Assembly (NCBI GenBank): GCA_034769895.1
Contig: CM068372.1
Span: 370,159,258 to 370,223,257 of the forward strand
DNA from: Magicicada septendecula
Taxonomy: Eukaryota > Arthropoda > Insecta > Hemiptera > Cicadidae
Direction: 5' to 3'
Length of the DNA stretch: 64,000 bases
Made by a program: the position numbers and the translations under genes. Position 1 is the stretch's first letter. Every line of letters begins with the position of its first letter. The notes under the pieces are model-generated. The model had not been told where the DNA came from, ran no database searches, and saw only the letters and a list, made by a program, of their open reading frames with translations. Of the stretch, positions 34,561-47,714 are shown piece after piece.

Positions 34561-36186
34561 TTCTATGGTAAACGATAACAGCCGCAAATTCAAACAGAAT
34601 CAAATGATGTTTTGCATACAGCCCTGTATTGTAGAGTTCTCAATACCGATTGGTGTTGGTGAAGATCGGTTAAGGGAAAGGGGTAGTTTACCAGCAACGT
34701 TTTATGTTTTAAAAGGGTATTTTTTATGGCAAACTATAAGAGCCGCAAATTCAAACAGAATCAAATACATTTTTGTATACAGCCCTGTTTTGTTGAGTAC
34801 TAAAGACCTATTGTTTTTGGTGAAGATCAGTTAATGGAGAGGGGTAGTTTACCTGACAAGTTTTTTGTTTTATCAGGGGTATTTTATATGGCAAACGATA
34901 ACAGCCGCAAATTCAAACAGAATCATATAATATTTTGCATACAACTCTGAAATGTAGAGTTCTCAAGACCTGTTGGTTTTGGTGAAGATCGGTTAAGGGA
35001 ATAGGGTTGTTTACCAGCAACATTTTATGTTTTATCAAGGGTAATTTTTTTTTGACGAACGATAACTGCCGTACAATAAAACAGAATCAACTACTCTTCT
35101 GCATACCTTTTTGTAATTATACGGAACTCAAGGTCTGTTGATTTTGTTGAAGATCGGTTAAGGGAAAGGGGTATTTTACCTGTAACGTTTTATGTTTTAA
35201 CTAGGGTATTTTTTCTATGACGAACGATAACTGCCCTAAATTCAAAGAAAATCAACTAATGTTTTGCATACAGCCCTGAATTGTAGAGTTCTCAAGACCT
35301 ATTGTTATTGGTGAAGATCGGTTAATGGAATAGGGTAGTTTACCAGCAACGTTTTATGTTTTATCAAGCGTGTTTTCTATGGCAAACTATAACAGCCGCA
35401 ATTTCAAACAGAATCAAATAATTGTTTGCATACAGGCCTAAATTGTGAGTATCCAAAACCTGACGTTTTTGGTGAAGATCGGTTAAGGGGAAGGGGTAGT
35501 TTACTAGCAACGATTTTTTATCAAGGGTAATTTTTTTCTATAGTAAACGATAACAGCCGCAAATTCAAACAGAATCAAATGATGTTTTGCATACAGCCCT
35601 GTATTATAGAGTTCTCAATACCTATTGGTGCTGGTGAAGATCGGTTAAGGCAAAGGGGTAGTTTACCAGCAACATTTTATGTTTTAACAAGGGTAATTTT
35701 TTATATGACGAACGATAACTGCCGTAAATTCAAACAGAAACAACTAGGTTTTTGCATACCTTTTTGAACTAAAGAGAACTCAAGGTCTGTTGATTTTGTT
35801 GAAGATCAGTTAAGGGAAGGGGTAGTTTATCAGCAACGTTTTATGTTTTAAAAGGGTAATTTTTATTATGACGAACGATAACTGCCGAAAATTCAATGAG
35901 AATCAAATAATTTTTTGCACCCTTTCCTCAGTTGCAGAGAGCTCAAGGTCTGTTGATTTTGGTGAAGATCGGTTAAGGGAAAGGGGTAGTTTACCAGCAA
36001 CATTTTATGTTGTAACAAGAGAAATGTTTCCATGACGAACGATAACTGCCGCACATTCAAACAGAATCAAATATATTTTTGCATGCTTCCCTGAATTGTA
36101 GAGGACGGAAGGTCTGTTGATTTTGGAGAAAATCGGTTAAGAGAAAGAGGTAGTTTACCTGAAACATTTTATGATTTAACAAGAGT
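34561..36186 (+). repeat. Diverged monomer array, about ten monomers
   Basis: The most diverged part of the array. GGCAAACGATAAC becomes GACGAACGATAACTGCCG in several units, and some units lack bases, but GAAGATCGGTTAAGG and GTAGTTTACCAGCAAC are kept. No head or TCTG tract. Confidence 0.85.
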
Positions 36187-36444
36187 AAAGTATTTAATTT
36201 TTATAAATAAATTATCCTGATGAGAAGCTCATAGTAATCCACTGTAGAAACGTAGATGAAATATCTATAAATGAAGAATTTAGGTGAACGGGGTGGGGGT
36301 AATTTTCTATTATTAAAAATTATAGTTGAAGGTGTAGTGGAGAATTTTTTATATGTGTACTACGTTATCGGCAACAAAGAAGTATTTTTTTGTTAAAATT
36401 GCTTCCCGGGCTCTTTAGCCGTAGTCCAATGTTTTCTGCAAAAC

Positions 36445-36481
36445 CAGACTTTTCGGCAGTGCCATCGACTGCCATCATCGG
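36445..36481 (-). ncRNA. Hammerhead-like motif 5 (candidate)
   Basis: Homologue of motif 4. Stem II pairs better here (GGCAGU with ACUGCC), but the core has drifted to CCGAUGA and GAAAAGUC. Motifs 4 and 5 together suggest an ancestor with an intact core and stem. Confidence 0.38.
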
Positions 36482-36656
36482 TGAAAATCGAGTGCGAAAA
36501 CGTGAGGTGGTATACGTTAGTGACCACAGTACTGTGGTTAATGCTGAAGCAATAAGTAGAAAGACGTAGTTTCTATGGAAATATTTCATTTCAAATATGA
36601 TTTTAAATATAAATCTTAGAACATGTAAGTCATGTATGGTTCTCCATACCGATATT

Positions 36657-38478
36657 TCCTTAAGGAATGGAAGTATGGTGATGGCAAAAAAAATCGTGTT
36701 CGAGATTATTGCAGATTCTGATTCTACTACACTCAAAACATGAAAAAAAGTCGTTTTCCGAAAAGTGTCTGTGTGTGTGTCTGTCTGTGTGTCTGTAGAT
36801 TTTTTTTCTATGGCAAACGATAACTGCCGCAAATTCAAACAGAATCAAATAATTTTTTGCATACAGCCCTGATTTGTAGAGTACTCGCGACCTATTGTTT
36901 TTGGTGAAGATCGGTTGAGGGAAAGGGGTAGTTTACCTGCAACGGTTTTTTTTTATCAAAAGGAAATTTTTTTTTTTGGCAAACGATAACAGCCGCAAAT
37001 TCAAACAGAATCAAATAATGTTTCGCATACAGCCCTGAATTGTAGAGTTCTCAAGACCTATTGTTTTTGGTGAATATCGGTTAAGGGAAAGGGGTAGTTT
37101 ACCTGTAACGTTTTATGTTTTAACAAGTGTATTTCCTATGGCAAACGATAACAGCCGCAAATTCAAACAGAATCAAAAGATTATTTGCATACAGTCCTAA
37201 ATTGTAGAGTTCTCAAGACCTATTGTTTTTGGTGAAGATCGGTTAAGGGAAAGGGGTAGTTTACCTGCAACGTTTTATGTTTTAAAAGGTTATTTTCTAT
37301 GGCAAACGATAAGAGCTGCAAATTCAAACAGAATCAAATACGTTTTTGCATACAGCCCTGATTTCTTGAGTACTAAAAATCTATTGTTTTTGGTGAAGAT
37401 CGGTTGAGGGAAAGGGGTAGTTTACCAACAACGTTTTTTTAACAAGGGTATTTTCTATGGCAAACGATAACAGCCGCAAATTCTAACAGAATCAAATAAT
37501 TTTCTGCATACAGCCCTGATTTGTAGAGTACTCAAGACCTATTGTTTTTGGTGAAGATCGGTTGAGGGGAAGGGGTAGTTTACCAGGAACGTTTTTTATC
37601 AAGCGTATTTTCTATGGCAAACGATAACTGCCGCAAATTCAAACAGAATCAAATAATTTTTTGCATTCCGTCCTGATTTTTAGAGTACTCGCGACCTATT
37701 GTTTTTGGTAAAGATCGGTTGAGGAAAAGGGGTAGTTTACCTGCAACGTTTTTTTAACAAGGGTATTTTCTATGGCAAACGATAACAGCCGCAAATTCAA
37801 ACAGAATCAAATAATGTTTTGCATACAGCCCTGAATTGTAGAGGACTCAAGACCTGTTGTTTTTGGTGAAGATCGGTTAAGGGAAAGGGGTAGTTTACCT
37901 GTAACGTTTTATGTTTTAACAAGGGTATTCCTTTTGGCAAACGATAACAGCCGCAAATTCAAACAGAATCAAAAGATTATTTGCATACAGCCCTAAATTG
38001 TAGGGTTCTCAAGACCTGTTGTTTTTGGTGAAGATTGGTTAAGGAAAAGGGGTAGTTTACCTACAACGTTTTTTAACAAGGGTATTTTCTATGGCAAACG
38101 ATAACAGCCGCAAATTCAAACAGAATCAAATAATTTTCTGCATACAGCCCTGATTTGTAGAGTACTCAAGACCTATTGTTTTGGTGAAGATCGGTTGAGG
38201 GGAAGGGGTAGTTTACCTGCAACGTTTTTTATCAAGCGTATTTTCTATGGCAAACCATAACTGCCGCAAATTCAAACAGAATCAAATAATTTTTTGCATA
38301 CGTCAGTGAATTGTAGAGGACTCAAGGCCTTTAGATTTTGGTGAAGATCGGTTAAGGGGAAGGGGTAGTTTACCTGCAACATTTTACGTTTTAACAAGAG
38401 TAAAGTACTTGAAAATTCATTTAAACTTTTTCAAACAATGGTAATTGTTGAAAATAAAATAATTTTGTTGCCAGGCAA
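36657..38478 (+). repeat. Composite repeat unit 7, about ten monomers
   Basis: The head follows the tail directly (CCGATATTT then CCTTAAGGAATGG). A short TGTC tract, about ten monomers, then a tail interrupted at CCAGGCAAT (38478). Confidence 0.9.
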
Positions 38479-39003
38479 TCTGAAAATTTCAGATTTTGTA
38501 CCACATAATCTGAAAAGATTATACGATAGTTTATGAAATGGTTAATAATACGTCAGTGGAAGGTGTAATGAGAAATTAGCAGAAATGGAAACCTGGGGAA
38601 TGTTAACTGTTCTGTAGATACAATTTTGTCAGAATGTTTGGAAATGATCATCAACATTGAAGAAAAAGTAAGCATATTAAGAAACATATGTAAGTACTTA
38701 TTATAAAAAAATAATGTTTGTTTTTTGATAAAGTCATTTTGATTATAAAATATAAATATTTACAACAAGAAAAGAATTTTCAGTTTTCAAAATTTAAATA
38801 TATTTTTATAAAACAATGGGTTCTTCATTGAGGTGGGGACCATGTCACTCACTCCATCTCAAGCCTCTCCCATTTTGCAGAAAAAGAGAACCCTGTCAAG
38901 GCTGATACTTTGACGACAGTGACAGGGCTTTCCACCAAATTCAGCAGAGTGACAGGTAGGCCCAACTCTGATTGGCTTCTCAGATTTCCCCAGCGTTAGT
39001 AGG
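38479..39003. other. Insertion in the tail of composite unit 7
   Basis: About 525 bp of non-monomer DNA between CCAGGCAAT and the tail segment AAAATGATTTTAAATATAAA. It includes a GC-richer stretch near 38830-38990. Not recognised. Confidence 0.5.
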
Positions 39004-39551
39004 TTCTATGAAAATATTTTATTTCAAAAATGATTTTAAATATAAATCTTAGATATGTTTTATAAATCTCATGTTTTATGTTTGAACATGGGTAATTTTT
39101 TATATGACGAACCATAACTGCCGTAAATTCAAACAGAATCAAATAATTTTTTACATATGTGCCTGAGCTATAGAGAACTCAATGTCTGTTGATTTTGGTG
39201 AAGTACGGTTACGGGGAAAGGGCAGTTTACCTGAAACATTTTTTGTTGTAACATGAGTAAAGTACTTAATTTTGATAAAGTATCCTGATAAGATCTTAAT
39301 AATCCACTGTAGAAACGTAGATGAAATATCTATAAATGAAGAGGCTAGTTGAACGGTCTGGGGGTAATTTTCTATAAATCAAAATTATAGTTGAAGGGGG
39401 AGGGAATAATTTTTTTTATATGTGTACGTCGTTATTGGCAACAAAGAAGTATTTTTTTGTTAAAATTCCTTCCCTGGCTGTTTGGCTGAAAATGATTTTA
39501 AATATAAATCTTAGAATATGGAAGTCATGTATGGTTCTCCATACCGATATT
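39004..39551 (+). repeat. Composite repeat end fragment
   Basis: One diverged monomer, the spacer with CCACTGTAGAAACGTAGATG, and the terminal CCATACCGATATT at 39551, where unrelated DNA begins. It marks the right edge of the main array. Confidence 0.85.
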
Positions 39552-40329
39552 TTCTCCAGTAAAATTCTATCATTTATTTTTCATAGTTAATTAAGTGACT
39601 TCAGTTTTTCTCATTGTTTGTTTTGAAAGGATCCAAGTTTGAGCGTTGTGTGTATTATGAATACCGAAAACGTGTGCAGATCTTTACGTTAAGTAAATAC
39701 AAACGGCTGCGTGCCGGGTTCTCATGGCAACCAGATGTTTCTTGACGTATTCTGCGTCAATAAATTTGAAATCTTGGCCGCAACGGGCGTGCTGCTGGCA
39801 CTGGGCACCCCATACAATCAGGAAAAATCATCTCATGTTCTGTTTGTGTCACAGCAAGTGTATCCGGTAAATATTGGCGCCGATTTGATAACAAAATTAA
39901 TAACAAAATAAAAAGAAAAAACACGTGAAAGTGATAATAAACATGACCGGTACACATTGAGTAACGATTAAACAGAAAATAATAAAGAAGAACAATTTTG
40001 ATTAATTGCAGAAATATCAGGATACATTCCTTGGGGCGGGTAACTTACAGCGATTGAAGCTTTCAAGGTTATCTTTTACACATTTTTAAGAGTCGTTAAA
40101 AATCTGCCAGCGGGAGCATTGCTCGCTCATTAGAGAACCGTTGCTCTGTGAACTTCATATTGTGTATAATCAATTAAAACACCCCCCCCCCACACACACA
40201 CATTACAAAGTTTCTGTAAAAACCATCAATATTGGTATCTTAAAGAATATCGTTCGATACGTCGACGACAGATATAATCGATCAAATAGAATTATATGCA
40301 GAAATAAAATAATAATAATCGCCTTAAAG

Positions 40330-41280
40330 GGTTACATCAAGGATGGTTTATTCCGGTCTCAAACAGGCAAAGTCTAGAGCTGGTCACTCTAGCGCTTCCT
40401 CAGACGTCCCACACCTCTCCGTCCCTTCGGCTTGTAGTTCCATAGTTGTTTGGGAAAGCGGCAGTCATCCATTCGGCAAAGATTTTCACACTGATTCAGC
40501 CGATACTGGACAATCCTATCGAGTATACTCATAATATTCAGTTCCTGCCGTATATCTGTGTTTCTTCTATGATCATGGAGAGTAAACCTGCCATGTGCCT
40601 GAGAAATCTCACTTCAGCCGCTTGGATAGGACTGGACTGGCCTGGCCTTTCGTTAAAGTCCAATTCTCAGACCCACAAAGAAGTGTGGGAAGAGCCATCA
40701 CCTTGTAGAATTTTAGGCGTGTTCCTTTACTTGCTGACTTAAGGGTTCGCCTGATGGTCCCGCACATAAGGTTGAACTTATGCAACTTATTCACAACGTC
40801 GTTGCTTGTATTATAAGACAGACTGTAGCCCAGGTATTCAAAATTGCTGACTTGTTCTAGGACAGTACCATCAATAACAATTTTTGCCCGTACGGCATCA
40901 GTTCCACGAGAAACCATCACTTTGGTCTTAAGTGTGGATATTTGTAATCCAGAGTCTTTATAGATTCGATTTAACTAATGCATACCCGTTTGCAACCTGT
41001 TTTCTGAGTCCGCCAGAATAGCCTGATCGTCCGCAAACAACAAAGTGTCAATTGCAGAGTGGCCAATCATAAAATGCCTCGGAAAACACATCTGCCAGTT
41101 TTGTATGACATTGTCAATATATAAATTAAAAAGAGAAGGTGATGATGGACACTCTTGTCGTACTCCGCAATTGATAGGAGCTGTTCTCGGTTTCCCGGCT
41201 TCAATTAAGATTTTATTCTCCACCTAAAGACTCTGTATAGCTCTAATTAGATGTTGTGGGACCCCTTTCCTTGCCATTAT
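40330..41280 (-). pseudogene. Non-LTR retrotransposon, reverse transcriptase remnant
   Basis: Minus strand, 41275 down to 40609: GVRQECPSSPSLFNLYIDN (motif B region), LLFADDQAILADSENRLQ with the catalytic FADD, then EQVSNFEYLGYSLSYNTSND and TRLKFYKVMALPTLLCGSENW. Beyond 40609 the C-terminal part is broken by stops (SARVTSSRLCLFETGINHP is still readable). It is related to the copy at 20.3-21.6 kb but clearly different. It ends next to the inverted composite unit. Confidence 0.85.
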
Positions 41281-41315
41281 TGCCCATAGAAAAACAATTA
41301 AGTTTACATTTTAAA

Positions 41316-42480
41316 AAATCGGTATGGAGAACCCATTCATGACTTCCATGTTGTAAGATTTATGTTTAAAATAATTTACTTGAATTCGGTTCGGTAATTT
41401 CTAAAAAAATATCGTCCACCCTCAAACTAATTTCACTATTTATAGATATTTTTGTAATTATGGGGTAGTCGTTTAATATAATGTTATTTTCAGTCACTTT
41501 ATCCATAAAAATTTGGTAGGCTTACTTTATTCTTATAAAGAAACCGAACTACGCATATAATCATCCCTCCTCCGAAGCGCTCCGAAGTCACTCATGGACC
41601 CTGAGCATCTTGCAGAGGGTTCATTCCCTAAAGACGAAAAGTCTGTCTATGAACCATTCCTCTGTAAACACGTGCAGTTACACTGCCCAGCGATCCACAG
41701 GAAGCAAATCGATAACAAAAGCGTGCAAATGTAAGAAAATAAACATGAGTGAGGCCAGAAATAACGCGAATTGTGTGTGTGTTGCCTGCCTTTTTATTGC
41801 GGTCATCATAATAATAAAATGGAAACGTAAACATTAGATAATTGAGATATGCTTGCCTGCCACGAACGATATATTTTCTCTCATACATGATTTAAATTAA
41901 AATGAAAAAATATAAAATTTTGTTAAAGTGAAATGAAATGTTTCCATAGAAACTACTTCTTTGTTGTCAATAACGTATTACACATATAAAACTTATAAAA
42001 TTTACTTTCTCCATCATCAACTACCATTTTAATTTTTAGAAAATTACCCCCTTCCCCTTCAACTACCCTTTTCATTTATAGATATTTCATCCACCTTTCT
42101 ACAGTGGATTATTATGACCTTCTTTTAAGGATACTTTATTTATCAAAATTAAGCACTTTACTCTTGTTAAAACGTAAAACGTTGTAGGTAAACTACCCCT
42201 TTCCCTAAACCGATCTTCACCAAAATCAACAGGCCTCGAGTCCTCTACAATTTAGAAGCATATGCAAAACATTAATTGATTCTATTTGAATTTGCGGCAG
42301 TTATCGTTTGACATAGAAAAATTCTACACACAGACACACACACACACACACACACACACACTTTTCGAAAAATTACTTTTTTTCATGTTTTGAGGGTAGT
42401 ACAATCAGAATCTGCCATTATCTCGAACACGATTTTTTTCGCCATGACCATACTTCCATTTCCTTATGGAACATGGAAGT
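41316..42480 (-). repeat. Isolated composite repeat, inverted, one monomer
   Basis: A minus-strand copy outside the main array. It has the tail end (complement of CCATACCGAT) at 41316, the extra module at 41690-41880, a spacer with CCACTGTAGAAAGGTGGATG, a single 160-bp monomer (about 42130-42310), a TGTG tract and the head palindrome ending at 42480. It shows the basic element with only one monomer. Confidence 0.85.
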
Positions 42481-42679
42481 AAAATGACAATACATGCAGA
42501 CGGTTCGGACCCAACATCATCTGATCCCGAACACTGAACTTCCTCAGATCCGCCTTCCACTTCACACCCCATCCCCATCCATCCACTTTAGTTTCGGTAC
42601 GTCTCTTTTCCTTCGCCCGCCTCAGTGCAACGTCATGAGTTTTCTTGCTGTTTAATTCTCTTACACAATTTAGTGGTTA

Positions 42680-43258
42680 AGTCCAATTTTTACTAAACTT
42701 GTATTGCAACCGCTAACACGCAATTACGTGTATATACTGTCCATAAGCGCTCATCTTCAGACGGAACACAACCTCCATTAACAAACTTATGGTTTTCTTC
42801 AACAAAATGCCTAGCATACTGGATCCCCTATTTTCTTCTCCTCTTTTATGAACGTTAATCTACACTCGAACTTACGGCCCGTTTCACCTACGTACAATTT
42901 ACTACAATCCTTACATTTAAGATTATATACCCCACTTTTTTGTAAAATAGGAATTTATTCTGTATTACTATTCTTAATTTTATAAAACACTGTCATACAC
43001 TTTTTAATTGCTACATGTATAACATACTTCTTAAAACATTCCACAACACTTTTTGTCCTCGTACCTATATATGTTATCGATCAGATATAATTTTTATCCT
43101 TCCTATCTCCCATATTTTCTCTTGTACGGATGTTATCAATTATTTTGTTTACTACATAATAATTAGGTTGTGTTCCATCTGAAGGTGAGCCGAGAAGCTT
43201 AAAAGCGCTTATGGACAGTATAATTGCGTGTTAGTGGTTGCAATACAGTAAAAATTAA
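42680..43258 (-). pseudogene. Penelope-like fragment flanked by inverted repeats
   Basis: At about 42830-42950 the minus strand reads YNLKCKDCSKLYVGETGRKF, with the C..C and the YVGETGR core of a GIY-YIG endonuclease as in Penelope-like elements. It is enclosed by inverted copies of one sequence at 42680-42775 and 43163-43258 (shared GCGCTTATGGACAGTATA, ATTGCGTGTTAG and GTTGTGTTCC). Each copy contains CTGAAGRTGAGC. Reverse transcriptase is absent. Confidence 0.78.
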
Positions 43259-43473
43259 TTCTCTTACATGCGCAAACTACTTACCGTTTTTCTCACGTAA
43301 CTTACGCACTTTAAAAAAATAAAATTTGATCAAATAATCCAATGTGCGTAAATTGTGAAGGGTTTGTATCGTACTTTTATGTACGCATATTATGTAGAAA
43401 TAAAACTGAACTTTATACAAATTAAGGGGCCAAAAGTTGTACTTTGAAAAAGCTTTTATACAGTACGCCTACA

Positions 43474-43785
43474 TCATTTGAATGAGATTTCAGTTGTAAG
43501 CACGACATTAAGGATAGGGGTAACACGTCGGCAAATGTGTTCTCCCTCACACGTCCACTGTGCCTTGTTGACTGATACGTCGTCGGCAGGTTGCAGCATG
43601 GAGGTTAAATCTGCCGGAATAGAGAATAAATATGACAAATCAGTGTTTGAGTCCTTTAACCAACCTTTCACATTCTCCATTATAAATCCGCGGAAACTGT
43701 CAAGACGAAGAGAAATGGTCAATAATTCTTCACGACATGTCTTCCATACATTTTCGATCCCTTCAGTCGTGACCTTGTTTTCCAC
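43474..43785 (-). pseudogene. pogo/Tigger transposase C-terminal remnant
   Basis: The frame reads LDSFRGFIMENVKGWLKDSN, then FSIPADLTSMLQPADDVSVNK. This corresponds to the D(S/A)FRGH block and the IP.G.TS.LQP.DVS.NK signature of the pogo/Tigger (CENP-B-like) DDE transposases. The His of FRGH is replaced by Phe and small insertions disrupt spacing (PADDVSVNK). The first catalytic Asp and the DNA-binding domains are not present. No terminal repeats were found. Confidence 0.8.
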
Positions 43786-43976
43786 TGGTAATAGTCTTAA
43801 TTTACAATAACTTTACCTACTTTACTGCACGTTAAGTCAGCTTTCTGAGTCCAGTTGTGAGGTGAAAATTTACAAGATTGTATTTACCACGGAGCCGTGT
43901 CAAAATATAAAAAGACTGAAATGTAATCTGGAAATAAAGGGCTTTTCTGTGTAAACAACAATTTCGGAATAAAGCG

Positions 43977-43978
<2 letters not shown>

Positions 43979-44035
<57 letters not shown>
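43979..44035. repeat. (TG)n microsatellite
   Basis: About 56 bp of pure TG. Confidence 0.97.
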
Positions 44036-44040
<5 letters not shown>

Positions 44041-44166
44041 CAGTTTGTAAACAGAATGTATAAGACCTGAAAATAAACTGTTGTGGATGAAGTGCATCGT
44101 TCGCAGCCGTTTTACTGCATACCAACACTGCTGTACTTTCCACAATTAAACTCACACCCAATTTAA

Positions 44167-44170
<4 letters not shown>

Positions 44171-44233
<63 letters not shown>
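44171..44233. repeat. (CT)n microsatellite
   Basis: About 62 bp of pure CT, followed by imperfect pyrimidine-rich sequence to about 44305. Confidence 0.97.
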
Positions 44234-44238
<5 letters not shown>

Positions 44239-44305
44239 ACTCCCTCGCTCCTTTCTCTCAGCCTCTCTCTTTCTTCCTTACCTATCTCTATCTCCCTTTC
44301 TTGTT

Positions 44306-45439
44306 TCCCACAAGCCTAGTTGCTCTGAAAAGATTCGTATTAACCGCTTAAGCTGGCGTACAGTAATTCAGAAATTAGTGCTGCTTTACACTAAAGTATA
44401 CTGCAAGTCCGACACAAAGAAGGCGATGTAGATTTTCTGTAACCGATAGAGCGGTAAACTACCGACTTTGTGTTGAAGTCACATCTTCATGTCCCTTTTG
44501 AATTCTCAGCTTGTGCTGTTTGCTATAGACATATACCACATTTGCGGCGTCGTGTAAGAGTTCAAAACGACTAAAAAACTGCTTTAATATAGATATGTTT
44601 GGAACATTTGGCAGTTGAACGACAGCGAGGCCTTAGTGAGACGACAAAAGGAGGTGAAGAGTACCGTATAAATATTTATGGAATTGTCAAAATATTAATA
44701 GATTTGTTATTAGGTACGGTTGCAAACTGTTACTGTACAGTGCCGCAGTACAAGAGCAGAATTACTTAGCAAGACTTTAGAGAAACCTACAAAACTGGAT
44801 TCAAATTAGATCCATTGCGAACAATTATAATTTATGGAACCCATGGCTACATGTCGATGAAAACCTATCAAGGAAAGCAATGGAAAGTGACAACCAACCA
44901 ACAACTGAGGATTACATGGGGTATACAAAGACCTTCCATTCTCTGAATACATTAAAATAGAGAGAATAAATAAAACGGTTCGGCCATGCACGGCAATGCA
45001 GGTAAAGACAGTGTTTCAGGGGGACATATCTCACGTGATAGGAAAAGCTCGCGCCCGTTGAGAAAATGTCAGTAAGAAAATATCAGAAGGTTAGGCTTCC
45101 ACTTTGTTGAAAACAGGATCTGTGGGATCACGTGTTTTTGCAAACCAAGGACCGTCTCGATCTTTAGTACCAAAAGAAGAAGAAAAATATAGTGACGTAC
45201 CTGGAGGCCTCTGCGAGATCGCATAGATGGATGCAAGAAACATTTTAGGGACGGATGAGAACTAGAGAACATGTGTTGGTGGAAGGCATAGAGAAAGGAA
45301 CAAAGGAAGGCATAAGGAAAGGATCAGTCCGTTGGGGGACGGGATAACATTATTTTAGAGAGGAACAAACGTTGGTCAGAGGAAGATCAAATAGGAATAT
45401 TTTGCAGCTGGTTATGACAATGTATCAGTCTAGTAAGGA
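44306..45439. other. No gene recognised
   Basis: Mixed sequence without recognised domains. The purine-rich part after about 45280 leads into a reverse transcriptase C-terminal fragment. Confidence 0.4.
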
Positions 45440-45800
45440 TGCTTCCGAAATTTAGTCGTTCTGCTCTTAAACGGGGTAGAAATTTAGACATTAAGGAAAG
45501 AATAGGAGAGGAGGTTTTAAGCCTTCGAGATGTTGACATGGAGAAATATGGAAAGGATTTCTTGGAATGATAGAGTGACGAATGAGGAGGTGCTTGGAAG
45601 AGTAGGAAAGAAGAAGGAGAGTGTTGGAAACCATCAAGGGTAGGAAGAGAAATTCACTGAGGCATTGTAGCGGGAAACACGGTGTAATGGTATGGTAGAA
45701 ACACTGCTGAGGCTGGTACATGAAAAGGGAGAGATCATGATAGAGGATGGAGGAGAGATCAGATGATAGACGATATACTAACGCAATCTCAGGAAATGAA
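45440..45800 (+). pseudogene. Non-LTR reverse transcriptase C-terminal remnant
   Basis: In shifting plus-strand frames: RRVLETIKGRKRNSLRHCSG, preceded by an EMLTWRNMERIS-type segment and followed by GMVETLL and MIEDGGEIRS. This is the order of the region after the thumb of insect non-LTR reverse transcriptases (FEMW.WR.M, VL..I..RK..W.GH, G.V.GKR.RGR). Many stops. The 128-codon minus-strand frame over it is its shadow. Confidence 0.6.
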
Positions 45801-45989
45801 GAGACTAGACGAGGAAAACGTGGTTCGAGTGTGGTCTGTAAGACCTGCCCTTGGAGCAGAAAACTGTTACTGTGCAATACTGAAGCCGGCCGTACGTTTC
45901 GAGGACAGAAACGTCAAGAGAATTCATTAAAACAATTACGGATGGCCGTATCATCTGAACAATTAGGTCAGAGTTTTAAAGATACTCTT

Positions 45990-46860
45990 CCAATTATCAT
46001 CATCTTCACTTCATGTCTTAAGCAAGTTGCTGCCTGTTCCGGCTTCTAAGATCTTCCAGCCATCTCAAACCTGTGTCCTATAGATTTGTATTTCCAGACT
46101 TGTTTGGCCAGTCTTGAATCTGACGTTCTTTCTAAGTGTTCTTTTGACCGTTGTTTATAATCTATTAATCTTTCATTCAAGTTAAAAACTTGTAATTCTT
46201 CTGTTATGACCTCATTCTTTATACGATCGAGCTTAGAACATGTCTCAAGAACGCCATTTCGGAGGCATGTGTTTTACTTTCTTGTTTCTTGGCTGTCGTT
46301 CATAATTCACACACATAGGACACTACAGAGGCCATCATAACTTTGTACTTTAATTTTGTATCTTGACGTACCTTATCTCTAAAAATACGGTTGATTGTCC
46401 CACAGATGGTCTGGAACTTACCTAACTTAACATCAATATCATAATTCTTATCACAGCCAATATCATTTCCAAATAGTTAAAGTAGCTCACCTGTTCTACA
46501 AGTTGATCATTTATTATTATTTTGTTCTCATTGATTCCTTGCCTCAAAATGCCATTACCTTTGTTTTTGTAGTAGAAATTTTCATATAGTATTGTTTGCA
46601 AATCTGATGAAGTTCAAAAACAAAGATTTTTGTAAAGCAGATTCTGTATTTTGAAGTACAAGCAGGTCGTCAGCAAACAACAGCACATTAAAATATCTGT
46701 CTCGTGATAACTTAATACCAGGGTTCACTAGATATTTCTATTTCTTTAGCAGATCGTCAATAGAAATGTTAAATAGAGTAGGTGGTCTAAGACCTTGACT
46801 GACAGATATTCGTTGAGATATCTTCCAGTTGCACGATTTAATTCTTAGTCACTACACTGT
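45990..46860 (-). pseudogene. Non-LTR reverse transcriptase, heavily decayed
   Basis: The minus strand shows broken pieces: LQVFNLNERLIDYKQRSKEH near 46150-46200, YYKVMMASVVSYVCEL near 46300-46350, STTKTKVMAF near 46540, and motif-C-like sequence near 46670. It shares its 3' end with the copy at 58.95-60.2 kb and with the GAT-rich tail type at 20.3 kb. It provides the uninterrupted version of the Helitron insertion site described at 59066-59899. Confidence 0.75.
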
Positions 46861-47714
46861 TGTCACAAATCGTTCCGCAATCACCATACTCACTACCGGC
46901 TCATCTACAACGGTGCCATTGGAATAACAGTGGTCATCTGAGTTAATGGGACTTGGAGACTACATCTATCGCGTGTTTTATATTTACGATTAGGTACAGT
47001 TTTGAAGATAAATGGTTCTTACTCTCGATCGCGCGTACACACAGTACTGTACTGTACTAAGTTGAACGTAAGGAAGGCGGCGTGTGAGTAAGCACACGAC
47101 ATAATGATTATATTGTTAGGCTATTCACGATATCTGGCACCGGTAAAGGTCACCTAAAATATCCCGTTGAACCTTATACAACGGGTTTGTAGACAGCGTT
47201 GACGAGTCGTGCCAAGACAGAAATACCCGGCAGGTCGTATTTGTGCCAGTGTGCCCACTAATTTCCTGGTGCACGGCGGGTTTTTTTTTTGTCTGAGGAA
47301 AATGGGAAACCACTGCGATTGAACCGTGACGAATTTTTGACGAACGAGCTGTCCCCGCGTGTGCTCCATCACAAACAGAACACTATTATTGCGTTGCATT
47401 TCTTCAGCACTTTTAACGTTTAGTTTTAATGAACAGGTGATAAAAATGAAACTTCAGAAAGAAGGAATCGAATAATGACTGGGGAACAGAGAATCAAAGT
47501 CGTATAATGTGCAGACGATCAGACACCGAAGGTGATTTACAGAAGACGGAAGAATAGCTATAAAACGTTAGACGTTTGGAATGGAGATGAATTTAAGTTA
47601 CAGCAATCGCTTAAGAAAAGACACAGTAAATGTGATGACAAACGGTGTTAAAACTGAAACAATTTGAGTATTTTCAGTTCAGTGCCTACGTTGGATTTAT
47701 AGTTACGTGAAATA
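46861..47714. other. No gene recognised
   Basis: Open frames on the minus strand at 47125-47399 show no recognisable domain. Confidence 0.4.

Noticed and set aside
45491-45877. 128-codon minus-strand frame
   Set aside because: Opposite strand of a decayed reverse transcriptase C-terminus, which reads better on the plus strand.
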